Positions 1-6,308 of a stretch of DNA of 6,439 nt are shown here, piece after piece. The notes beneath the pieces were generated by a model. The model was not told where the DNA came from and ran no database searches. It saw nothing but the letters and a program-made list of their open reading frames with translations. Made by a program: the position numbers and the translations under genes. Within the stretch, counting starts at the first letter, position 1; every line of letters begins with the position of its first letter. The stretch lies in the NCBI GenBank assembly GCA_002506485.1, contig DAXQ01000016.1:1-6439 (forward strand), given 5' to 3'. This stretch comes from Euryarchaeota archaeon UBA136. Its GTDB lineage: Archaea; Thermoplasmatota; Poseidoniia; MGIII; CG-Epi1.

Positions 1-2054
1 ACCCTCATTTCAGTGTCATAGGTTCCCTTTTTCTCCAGATTTCCTAGCGTGTCCAGAGAAATCGACTTGAATCTATAGGTCAATCCGTTTTCTCCCGTGA
101 AGTTTATCGAGTTGTTCGTGAAGAACCCTAGTAGAGTCCAATCTCCCAGTGTACTTCCTTCCTTGACCAGATAATAGATATAGTATCCTTCCAAGTCTTC
201 AGAATTTGTGAGACTCCGCCACTTGACCTCAAAGGTTAAATTATTTCTATAGAATCCTTCCTCGTTGACTCTAGATGTCGGTGCGGTCGAATCAAGGTAA
301 ATTGGAACGTCATAAGTGACCGTATTGTAACCCCATAAATTCGACTGAGGAAAAGTCATCATAATCTCCTGATCAAACCATTGTGTATTCGTAGGATTAG
401 AGACTACACTTGCAATCACATTGGGTCCTTGATTCAGATAGTTTATGTATACTTGAAATTCCTCATTCCAGTATTCGGCCCCGTGTCCACTGCCTTCATC
501 CATATCGCCAAAAACATAGATTCCATTGATATAATGGTCACCATAATTATTCGTAGCTACATTAATACTCATGAATCCCCCTTCGTAAAGACCCATATCT
601 GGAATATCTACAATGTGTCTAAAATAGGCATAATTTTCTCCAGCCCAGAAAGTTTTGTAGTCGATTCCACTTAGATCAGTGTCTCCAAAAGGTGTACTAC
701 CATCGCTCCATGTAGTGTCATTGAAACCTAGTTTTGTCCAGTTGGTGTCACTGTACAACTCTTCGGATCCGGTTGAGTTTATCCATCTCCAAGCGACATC
801 ATTGGTACTTCCTCTTTCGAGTAAACTCTTGGTTACGACATTGTCATACTGGCTCTCAATATTGAAGGAAAGGTTGTAAAATCCATCACTATATGAATCA
901 GGAATTAATACGGTTATAGTCACACTTTTGGTCTGACCTGGCAAAAGAAGAAAATCGTTTGGAGTAAATTCGATATTCCAATTACCAAACATCGATTCTG
1001 AAGGTGTTAAACTAACGTTGTCAACCAGATCTCCCGTGTTCTGAACTTCGATAGAGAAGTCAACCATCCTGGATCCGTTTACAACTATAATACCATCGTC
1101 AAAAGAAGCTTCCAAAGAATAGGTTAATGTGGTCAGGTTCATTGTAAATAAATTGTTGGAAAGATTAGTATCATTGCAATCACATGATATCTGGACGTCC
1201 AACTGATTTAGACCAACAAGTTCGGGTGTCCATGCCATCCACAAGCTGCTAGAACTATCTGCTGCCACTGTTTCGAAATAGAATGCTTCCACTAGCGTAT
1301 TATTTGCTGTAACATTAATCGTGAAATTGTTAGCACTGGTGTTACCATGGTTTCCACCATTTATTGCAACCAATACTGTATCTCCAAGAATAATTGAATC
1401 ATTTGTGGCTTTGAAGACCTGGGCTGTCATCTGTAGGTCAAGCCACTGCCGATTCTGGTTACCTGACCCATAAACATAATCACGGCCGTAAACCGCAAGC
1501 ACATTTTCTCCATCATTGAACATTGTCGAAGGTATGGTTTCAGTACCATCATCGTTCCAGTATTCCATTCCATGTGAATTTCCCCCACGTTCACTGTATA
1601 TGAGATTCCCATTAAGGAATGGTGTACAGTAATTTGCAAAAGCCACGTTAATCTCAGCGGAGTTTACTACTCCAGATAACTGGAATTTGTGTCTGATAAG
1701 TATGATATCATCATCGTATGGTGAACTTCCCGTAGTGTCCCAATCAGTGTTTGGATCTACATTATTATATTCCCTATCTCCAAAAGGTGCCGCTGCAATG
1801 ACCCATCCTGAGTCGTTGAATCCTGGCTGCGACCAGTTTTCCGGTGAATCATCATAGTCATCGATAATCAGATATCGATAGTATGTGGCATTATCCCTTC
1901 CACTTAGGATTATAGTGTTTTCCTCGACGCTACTACTGGAGTAAAGGACTTCATCAACGAAAGGGTCGGCCTCACCAGTAGCTTCCTGACTGGTCGAAAG
2001 CATAACTGCTATAGCTGCAGTGAGAAACAGAAAAACCCATAATCTACTCTTCAT
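1..2054 (-). CDS. large secreted multidomain beta-sandwich surface protein (N-terminal 684 codons; C-terminus beyond window)
   Basis: The frame is open without a stop from ATG at 2054 down to the left edge, so this is the N-terminal part of a protein longer than 684 residues. Residues 1 to about 24 form a signal peptide. The mature part is rich in Asn, Asp, Ser, Thr and aromatic residues and reads as a chain of beta-sandwich modules. A galactose-binding-like module (about 58-213) is followed by a CARDB-like domain (about 213-305) and a NEW3-like domain (about 310-407). A second copy of the first module (about 422-567) and an FN3/Ig-like domain (588 onward) complete the visible part. About 20 N-x-S/T sequons are visible, which fits an N-glycosylated archaeal surface protein. 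No catalytic signature is visible; a hydrolase or adhesin domain could lie off the left edge. The ATG is chosen because it opens the signal peptide and sits about 28 bases from a TATA-like box. Binding a sugar or polymer outside the cell is an inference from the modules; the exact substrate is unknown. Confidence 0.85.
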   Translation of the reverse strand, partial: MKSRLWVFLFLTAAIAVMLSTSQEATGEADPFVDEVLYSSSSVEENTIILSGRDNATYYRYLIIDDYDDSPENWSQPGFNDSGWVIAAAPFGDREYNNVDPNTDWDTTGSSPYDDDIILIRHKFQLSGVVNSAEINVAFANYCTPFLNGNLIYSERGGNSHGMEYWNDDGTETIPSTMFNDGENVLAVYGRDYVYGSGNQNRQWLDLQMTAQVFKATNDSIILGDTVLVAINGGNHGNTSANNFTINVTANNTLVEAFYFETVAADSSSSLWMAWTPELVGLNQLDVQISCDCNDTNLSNNLFTMNLTTLTYSLEASFDDGIIVVNGSRMVDFSIEVQNTGDLVDNVSLTPSESMFGNWNIEFTPNDFLLLPGQTKSVTITVLIPDSYSDGFYNLSFNIESQYDNVVTKSLLERGSTNDVAWRWINSTGSEELYSDTNWTKLGFNDTTWSDGSTPFGDTDLSGIDYKTFWAGENYAYFRHIVDIPDMGLYEGGFMSINVATNNYGDHYINGIYVFGDMDEGSGHGAEYWNEEFQVYINYLNQGPNVIASVVSNPTNTQWFDQEIMMTFPQSNLWGYNTVTYDVPIYLDSTAPTSRVNEEGFYRNNLTFEVKWRSLTNSEDLEGYYIYYLVKEGSTLGDWTLLGFFTNNSINFTGENGLTYRFKSISLDTLGNLEKKGTYDTEMR
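3..293 (-). other. FN3/Ig-like domain (residues about 588-684, may continue off window)
   Basis: The segment opens with a D-S-T-A-P-T-S-R-V-N linker, which is common at the start of Ig/FN3-like domains in secreted prokaryotic proteins. It continues with F-E-V-K-W, L-E-G-Y-Y-I-Y-Y, W-T-L-L-G and I-N-F-T-G-E-N-G-L-T-Y. It ends with R-F-K-S-I-S-L-D-T-L-G-N-L-E, the usual 'A-x-D-x-x-G-N-x-E' last strand. It probably acts as a structural spacer. The end of the domain is close to the window edge. Confidence 0.6.
354..791 (-). repeat. galactose-binding-like module, copy 2 (residues about 422-567)
   Basis: This is the second copy of the module at 1416-1883. Its motifs in the same order are W439, GFNDTTW (443-449), PFGD (455-458), RH (479-480), NG (510-511), HGAEYWN (524-530) and WFDQE (559-563). 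DNA identity is limited to short blocks such as tctccaaaaggtg, at about 682-694 and 1776-1788, so the duplication is old. The HGxEYWN motif is the most strongly retained segment and is a candidate ligand-contact or structural signature. Confidence 0.65.
834..1127 (-). other. NEW3/NPCBM-associated-like domain (residues about 310-407)
   Basis: The sequence shows an F-S-I-E-V-Q-N-T-G-D strand-turn, then a W-x-I-E-F-T-P segment. An L-L-P-G-Q-T-K-S-V-T-I-T-V strand follows, and a G-F-Y-N-L-S-F-x-I-x-S ending. This succession (N-x-G ... P-G-x-T-x-x-V-x-V ... G-x-Y-x-L) is characteristic of the NEW3 domain of alpha-galactosidase-associated and surface proteins. It is likely a structural spacer between the two duplicated modules. 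Confidence 0.55.
1140..1418 (-). other. CARDB-like beta-sandwich domain (residues about 213-305)
   Basis: The segment starts with TNDSIILGDTVLVAINGGN and contains an N-x-G-N-x-x-A-x-x-F pattern. It then has a W-x-x-x-x-x-G-x-x-x-L-D-V strand and ends in a C-x-C-N-D-T-N-x-x-N-N turn. This order is typical of CARDB domains (cell adhesion related, found in bacteria and archaea), which occur as spacers in secreted archaeal proteins. The Cys pair (CDC) is unusual for such a spacer. Assignment is by pattern only. Confidence 0.5.
1416..1883 (-). repeat. galactose-binding-like module, copy 1 (residues about 58-213)
   Basis: This module shares an ordered motif set with copy 2 at 354-791: a Trp (W74), GFNDSGW (78-84), PFGD (90-93), RH (121-122), NG (148-149), HGMEYWN (161-167) and a closing WLDLQ (204-208). 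Matching motifs lie 355-365 residues apart throughout, so the two copies derive from an internal duplication. The layout of a W/GF-D-W start, PFGD and a central NG turn resembles the jelly-roll sugar-binding domains attached to glycoside hydrolases and other secreted proteins. That family assignment is by pattern only. Copy 1 carries a longer insert between PFGD and RH than copy 2. Confidence 0.65.
1983..2054 (-). other. Sec-type signal peptide of the secreted protein
   Basis: The N-terminus MKSRLWVFLFLTAAIAVMLS has two basic residues (K2, R4) followed by an uninterrupted hydrophobic core of about 16 residues. A polar stretch (STSQEATGEADP) then leads into the mature protein. There is no twin-arginine motif and no lipobox cysteine, so Sec export and cleavage around residues 22-26 is most likely. 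The exact cleavage site cannot be fixed by eye. Confidence 0.8.
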
Positions 2055-2077
2055 AGCTACGTCGGACTGTGATGGAG

Positions 2078-2086
2078 TATTATAAA
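2078..2086 (-). promoter_or_regulatory. TATA-like box for the minus-strand secreted protein gene
   Basis: On the minus strand this reads TTTATAATA, close to the archaeal TATA consensus. Its centre lies about 28 bases upstream of the ATG at 2054. Archaeal TATA boxes sit about 26-27 bases before the transcription start, so the transcript would begin at or next to the ATG and be essentially leaderless. No Shine-Dalgarno is visible before the ATG, which agrees. The core TTATAA is palindromic and could also serve the plus strand. Confidence 0.55.
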
Positions 2087-2112
2087 GTTAGATGTTTTAG
2101 AGTCGGAACTCA

Positions 2113-2120
2113 TTTATTAT
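2113..2120 (+). promoter_or_regulatory. TATA-like box for the exporter-purA transcript
   Basis: TTTATTAT is centred about 31 bases upstream of the GTG at 2147. This predicts a transcription start within a few bases of the start codon and so a leaderless or near-leaderless mRNA. No Shine-Dalgarno is seen between 2121 and 2146. An alternative is the palindromic TTATAA near 2080-2085, which would give a leader of about 37 bases. Confidence 0.45.
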
Positions 2121-2146
2121 CACCCCTTTAATAACAATACGAAAGC

Positions 2147-5023
2147 GTGTCCTCAGATGATGAAGATTCAAGCATAAGAGGTCGTATCGACCGTTTCTTT
2201 GACAAGAGAGCCAAAGAGCAACAGGAATTATTGAGGGGTGAAATAGGTGGTAAGAAGATATCAGATAGTTGGGAGGAGGCCAAACAGAAGCTGGGTCGTA
2301 AGCCGGCCCCTGCCAAAAAGAAATCAACTAAGTCCCCAAAGAAATTACATAGTGTACCAAAGTCCAAAGGAGTGAAAGCTCCAGAAGAGCGTCCTGAGGT
2401 AGAGATAAGTCCCATGGTAAGGAGTTTTGTTAGGCTGACCACAGATTACCCTCCAGTTACTTTAGGAGTGATGACAGCTATCACACTGTTCATGCTTATC
2501 GGGATTGGAATGACCAACATAAACGGGGCAATGGAGGTCTATCTACCCCAAGGCTCCGATGAAGAAGCTTTATTGTTAGAAGTCAGAGAAGACTGGTCGA
2601 CAGACATTATTGTTATCTATGTTGAAACAGATAATGAGCGTGATCCTTCTAGTCCTACTAACATAACGAATCGACAAGTCCTGCTAGAACTGGATTATAT
2701 TGAGAGAACCGTTGATGAGTACGGGCAGACGGAGAAAGGAGGGCCAGGCATAGTTCCCTCGGACGGCGGTCTAGAGGATGATGTTGTCTGGTCTTTCAGT
2801 ATATCTACTTTGATTAAGGAACTGCATAGCACCAATAGTAGAGTCTATGACGCATTGATTGACAATTCGGCAGCTTGGGCCTCAGCCACTACGGATGGAG
2901 GGTCATCAAGCACAGCAGAATTGGTAAAACAAGCAGCTGAATTGGCAAAAGATTCAGACACTTTGAATCACTATGAAATTCCAAGCCAATCCGATATAGA
3001 TGATATTGTTCAGGATCTACCACCCGCTGTGGTAGAAAAAGTATTGAGAGATACAAACGATGATGGTATTTGGGATACGGCAGTCATATTGTTTGGAATA
3101 ACCAGTGATGTTCCTCCACCTGAGATTATTAAAGAGATAGATGACACAATGAAGACCAGAGGTTTGGGCCTTCACGAAGAGAATGGTAATCGGCCAGAAG
3201 GGCAGACTTTTAGTCATATGATGCTGACCGGGCCAGTACCAGTTACTCAGGCTATTACTGATCGCTCATTCTCTGAGTTCTGGAACATCTTTCCTATAGG
3301 GGTGGTGCTATGTGCAATTGCTATATTCTTGATTCAGAAAAAAATTAGGGCTGTTCTGATAGCTGGTGTTCCTACACTATATTCTATATTCATAACTTAT
3401 GGAATTATTGGCTGGACTAGGATGGAGGCGACTCCTACCATAATTGCTCTAGGGCCTATCCTGATGGCTTTAGGCGTGGCCTATGGTCTACATCTTTCCA
3501 ATCGTTTTACAGAGGAAACCGGCCCCAATGCCCAGATAAGAATGATGAAAGCCCTTTCGACAACTGGAAGAGCGATTGCCCTTTCAGCCTTGACTACAAT
3601 GATTGGATTTGGTAGTCTGATGTATACCAATCTAGGTCCAGTATTCACGGTGGGACTTAGTCTTACCTTGGGAATCTTTGTATGTCTCTTAAGCACATTC
3701 ATCATGGCTCCAGCGTTAGCCGTTCTGACAGAGTATGATTACAGAAAAACAGAAGGAGAGTGGCATGGATTGGCACGCACGGTCACTGAGCACAACAAAC
3801 CGGTGCTGGCCGTTCTATTAGCAGTATGCTTAGTGTCAATAGGTCTGATACCTGCTCTCGAGACAAATATTGATTATCTTGAAATGGTTCCTGATGACGA
3901 ACCAACATTAGAGGGGATTGTCAAATATTCCCAAGAGTTTAATGCAGGAGCTTTCGGAATGATGATTGCCAGAGGTGATTTTCGGAACGATTATGACGAG
4001 ATTGCCGACGATGCTGTGGATCAATTAGATGAAATAGATATGGTGGTAGCTGGGGGAGAGGATGGCAACAGAGACGGTTTAAATGATATTGAAGACGTAA
4101 CAGCAATATCCTTGACCGAAGTTATGAAGGCTGTTAAGATTTCAACCAACCAATCATCTACTCTTGACTTCATAATTGATAATACTGGACAAGATCCTTT
4201 TGAAAGAACATTCTGGGCGATTCTTCATCAGGACCAGATTCAAGAAAACCCAATATTCGGCAGAGACTTGCAGAAATTCTTGCTTAATGTATTCTATGAT
4301 AGTATAACTCCTGAAGCCCTGAGCATGATAATGGATTGCTCTCCTGATGAGGTTTCAGGAGTTGAATGCCAGTATTCCAAGACCTTGATATACGTCGATA
4401 TGCCTCTGAGAGATATTGTTTCTATGGAGGTCTCTGTTACCGCTGTCAATGAAATAAGAGGTGATGGATCATTTGGTGACGTTAAGATATCTAAGTTGAC
4501 TGGCGTCGCAGCGATAGGAACAAGTGTTAATGCACAGTTAATTAAGTCACAGATAACAACATTGGCAATTTGTATCATCCTCGTTTTAGTTGTATTGTCA
4601 ATGACTTTTAGGAATATCAAAATAGGACTTTTGACCACCCTTCCGGTTGTTTGGGTGGTAGCACTAGAGCCCTTGACATTTGTTGTACTGGGGCAAGCTC
4701 TGAGCCTGGTAACGGTGATGATCGGTTCAATTGTTATAGGTGTGGGGATTGATTTTTCAATCCACATTACTCAGAGAGTAATTGAGGGTGGAATAAACAT
4801 GCCTAGCATCTATAATGCAACCGCGAAAACAGCACAAACCCTAGCCGAGGCTACAGCTGTGACGTTGGTTGGCCTTACGGCAGCGTTCTTCATCAATATC
4901 TCAGCTCTATGGTGGTTTGTTTTCATTATTGTGATTCTTCTGATAGCTTCAATGATCTCAGCTATGTTCCTGTTACCTGCACTTTATTCACTGGTAGTAA
5001 AATCTGGTGGGACTCTATCGTGA
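2147..5023 (+). CDS. RND superfamily exporter, MMPL/HAE3-like, 12 TM, 958 aa
   Basis: The protein has the two-fold RND plan. A charged cytosolic tail (1-95) leads to TM1 (about 103-123) and a large outer loop (124-378). TM2-TM6 lie about 381-397, 401-422, 428-450, 475-495 and 499-524. TM7 (about 552-570) is followed by a second outer loop (571-800). TM8-TM12 lie about 802-820, 825-846, 852-873, 898-917 and 920-950. The conserved TM10 motif is GVGIDFSIH (865-873) with Asp869; the matching TM4 segment ALGVAYGLH (441-449) has Ala445 instead. Family members use the proton or sodium gradient to move lipids or other hydrophobic compounds; the substrate here is unknown. Both outer loops hold a DxNxDGxxD Ca-binding-type motif (302-310 and 639-647), and C731/C741 could pair. 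GTG is the only available start, since an in-frame TAA lies at 2132 with no other start codon between. The stop overlaps purA. A two-subunit AcrB-type pump is unlikely: no adaptor or outer-membrane gene is nearby, and the length fits single-chain MMPL/HAE3 proteins. Confidence 0.9.
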   Translation: MSSDDEDSSIRGRIDRFFDKRAKEQQELLRGEIGGKKISDSWEEAKQKLGRKPAPAKKKSTKSPKKLHSVPKSKGVKAPEERPEVEISPMVRSFVRLTTDYPPVTLGVMTAITLFMLIGIGMTNINGAMEVYLPQGSDEEALLLEVREDWSTDIIVIYVETDNERDPSSPTNITNRQVLLELDYIERTVDEYGQTEKGGPGIVPSDGGLEDDVVWSFSISTLIKELHSTNSRVYDALIDNSAAWASATTDGGSSSTAELVKQAAELAKDSDTLNHYEIPSQSDIDDIVQDLPPAVVEKVLRDTNDDGIWDTAVILFGITSDVPPPEIIKEIDDTMKTRGLGLHEENGNRPEGQTFSHMMLTGPVPVTQAITDRSFSEFWNIFPIGVVLCAIAIFLIQKKIRAVLIAGVPTLYSIFITYGIIGWTRMEATPTIIALGPILMALGVAYGLHLSNRFTEETGPNAQIRMMKALSTTGRAIALSALTTMIGFGSLMYTNLGPVFTVGLSLTLGIFVCLLSTFIMAPALAVLTEYDYRKTEGEWHGLARTVTEHNKPVLAVLLAVCLVSIGLIPALETNIDYLEMVPDDEPTLEGIVKYSQEFNAGAFGMMIARGDFRNDYDEIADDAVDQLDEIDMVVAGGEDGNRDGLNDIEDVTAISLTEVMKAVKISTNQSSTLDFIIDNTGQDPFERTFWAILHQDQIQENPIFGRDLQKFLLNVFYDSITPEALSMIMDCSPDEVSGVECQYSKTLIYVDMPLRDIVSMEVSVTAVNEIRGDGSFGDVKISKLTGVAAIGTSVNAQLIKSQITTLAICIILVLVVLSMTFRNIKIGLLTTLPVVWVVALEPLTFVVLGQALSLVTVMIGSIVIGVGIDFSIHITQRVIEGGINMPSIYNATAKTAQTLAEATAVTLVGLTAAFFINISALWWFVFIIVILLIASMISAMFLLPALYSLVVKSGGTLS
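5006..5011 (+). promoter_or_regulatory. weak Shine-Dalgarno-like site for purA
   Basis: GGTGGG lies inside the 3' end of the exporter gene, eight bases before the GTG at 5020. Its GGTG core can pair with the archaeal 16S 3' end (anti-SD containing CACCTCC). It supports the GTG at 5020 as the purA start, together with possible re-initiation from the overlapping stop. Confidence 0.4.
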
Positions 5024-6282
5024 CGGTCACTTCCATAATCGGTGCCCAGTGGGGTGACGAAGGCAAAGGAAAGATAACTGATTTTCTGGCTGACAAATCA
5101 AAGGTGGTTGCCAGATCCCAAGGAGGAAACAATGCAGGCCACACAATTGTAGTAGATGGCAAGAAACACAAGCTGCATCTTCTTCCTTCTGGTATTTTGC
5201 GTAAGGATATTATCAATGTAATTGGCAATGGTGTGGTTGTCAATCCTGATGTTCTGCTCAAAGAGTTAGCCAACCTTGACGACGAGCGAGGGCAATTATT
5301 CATTTCAGATCGTGCTCACATAATAATGCCTTATCACAAGATGCTGGATGGAGCTGAAGAGAATTCCAAAGGTAAATCGTTCATAGGTACAACAGGAAAC
5401 GGAATTGGCCCTTGTTATTCTGACAAAGCATCGCGGATTGGACTCAGAATGGGAGACTTAGAGGATGATGATATGATTATTGAGAGATTGGAAAAGGCCT
5501 TACCTCGCAATCAGGCGTTACTGAACCATTATGGAATAAAAGATGATTTGACAATTGATGGTCTGTTTGAAACTTGTAAGGCATGGAGAAGGGAATTAGG
5601 TGGATTTATCACCGATACCTCATTGTTGGTGAATCAACATATCGATAATGGAGATAGCGTTCTTCTAGAGGGTGCTCAGGGAGTTCACATAGATATCGAA
5701 TATGGAACTTATCCCTTTGTTACTTCATCTAGTCCAACAACAGCCGGAGCAGCCTTAGGTTCGGGAATTGCACCGTCCAAGATTTCAGATGTTGTCGGAG
5801 TTACCAAAGCCTATCTTACAAGAGTCGGTTCAGGACCTTTTCCAACAGAATTAGAAGATGAAGTTGGAGAAATGATCAGGGAGAAGGGACAGGAATTCGG
5901 GACAACCACAGGTCGTCCTAGAAGATGTGGCTGGCTGGACTTGGTTATGCTGGAATTGTCCAATCGAATTTGTGGCTTCACTTCTTTGGTAATTACGAAA
6001 CTGGATATTTTGTCTGATATGGATGAGATCAAGGTCTGTGTGGCATACAAAGGTGAAGATGGGACAGAGATCAATCATTTTCCATCATTCCTGTCATATC
6101 TTGGAAAATGTACTCCGGTGTACAAGAGTTTTACAGGTTGGTCATCAGAGGATATAGATATTACCAACGGAATCATACCAGAAGAAATGAAGAATTTCCT
6201 TGATTTTGTCTCTGAAAGTTTGAATATTCCGATAAGTATAGTTTCACTTGGCCCTGGTCGAGATGAGACAATAATATTCTAG
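5020..6282 (+). CDS. purA: adenylosuccinate synthetase, 420 aa
   Basis: This cytosolic enzyme joins IMP and aspartate using GTP to give adenylosuccinate, the first committed step from IMP to AMP. All the hallmarks are present. The N-terminal GAQWGDEGKGK (8-18) has catalytic Asp13, and NNAGHT has catalytic His41. The IMP loop is GTTGNGIGP (123-131) with Arg139. EGAQG (217-221), DIEYGTYPFVTSS (225-237) and the aspartate loop GTTTGRPRR (294-302, with Arg299 and Arg301) follow. The guanine-specificity TKLD (326-329) and the terminal LGPGRDET (410-417) complete the set. The 420-residue length is close to the E. coli-type enzyme (432) and longer than the compact form of about 340 residues in many methanogens and Pyrococcus. 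GTG at 5020 is chosen because it gives the family-typical MTVTSIIGAQWG start and overlaps the exporter stop as GTGA. A longer in-frame reading from 4909 only adds exporter sequence in the wrong frame. It is probably co-transcribed with, and perhaps translationally coupled to, the exporter. Asn127 replaces the Arg usual in bacterial GTTGRGIGP. Confidence 0.97.
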   Translation: MTVTSIIGAQWGDEGKGKITDFLADKSKVVARSQGGNNAGHTIVVDGKKHKLHLLPSGILRKDIINVIGNGVVVNPDVLLKELANLDDERGQLFISDRAHIIMPYHKMLDGAEENSKGKSFIGTTGNGIGPCYSDKASRIGLRMGDLEDDDMIIERLEKALPRNQALLNHYGIKDDLTIDGLFETCKAWRRELGGFITDTSLLVNQHIDNGDSVLLEGAQGVHIDIEYGTYPFVTSSSPTTAGAALGSGIAPSKISDVVGVTKAYLTRVGSGPFPTELEDEVGEMIREKGQEFGTTTGRPRRCGWLDLVMLELSNRICGFTSLVITKLDILSDMDEIKVCVAYKGEDGTEINHFPSFLSYLGKCTPVYKSFTGWSSEDIDITNGIIPEEMKNFLDFVSESLNIPISIVSLGPGRDETIIF

Positions 6283-6308
6283 GCTCAGGCTTCCTCATCC
6301 GGCTTGTC
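6283..6308 (+). other. short convergent intergenic gap
   Basis: These 26 bases separate the purA stop from the stop of the minus-strand gene. The plus strand is pyrimidine-leaning but has no long T-run, and I see no convincing hairpin. Transcripts from the two sides probably run into each other, or the terminators lie inside the coding ends. Confidence 0.5.

Noticed and set aside
381..879. Two adjacent plus-strand open frames of 97 and 66 codons
   Set aside because: Both are antisense to the secreted-protein frame, which is continuous through 1-2054 and shows coherent domains. They have no start context and no recognisable motif.
2128..2442. Minus-strand open frame of 104 codons over the start of the exporter gene
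   Set aside because: It is a shadow of the Lys- and Ser-rich exporter N-terminus. It would also run through the divergent promoter region against both supported gene starts.
4294..4767. 157-codon open frame on the minus strand inside the exporter gene
   Set aside because: It lies wholly antisense to a conserved membrane-protein region. Its composition is that of reverse-complemented TM codons, and it has no promoter or recognisable domain.
4909..5019. In-frame upstream extension of purA adding 37 residues
   Set aside because: This stretch codes for the last TM helix of the exporter in another frame. The family-typical start MTVTSIIGAQWG begins at GTG 5020, so the extension is not real.
2147..6282. 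A new multi-gene defence or biosynthetic system formed by the exporter and purA
   Set aside because: PurA keeps all housekeeping catalytic motifs and the exporter has a standard RND plan. There is no toxin, nuclease, reverse transcriptase or repeat array in the window, so nothing supports a system beyond a two-gene transcript.
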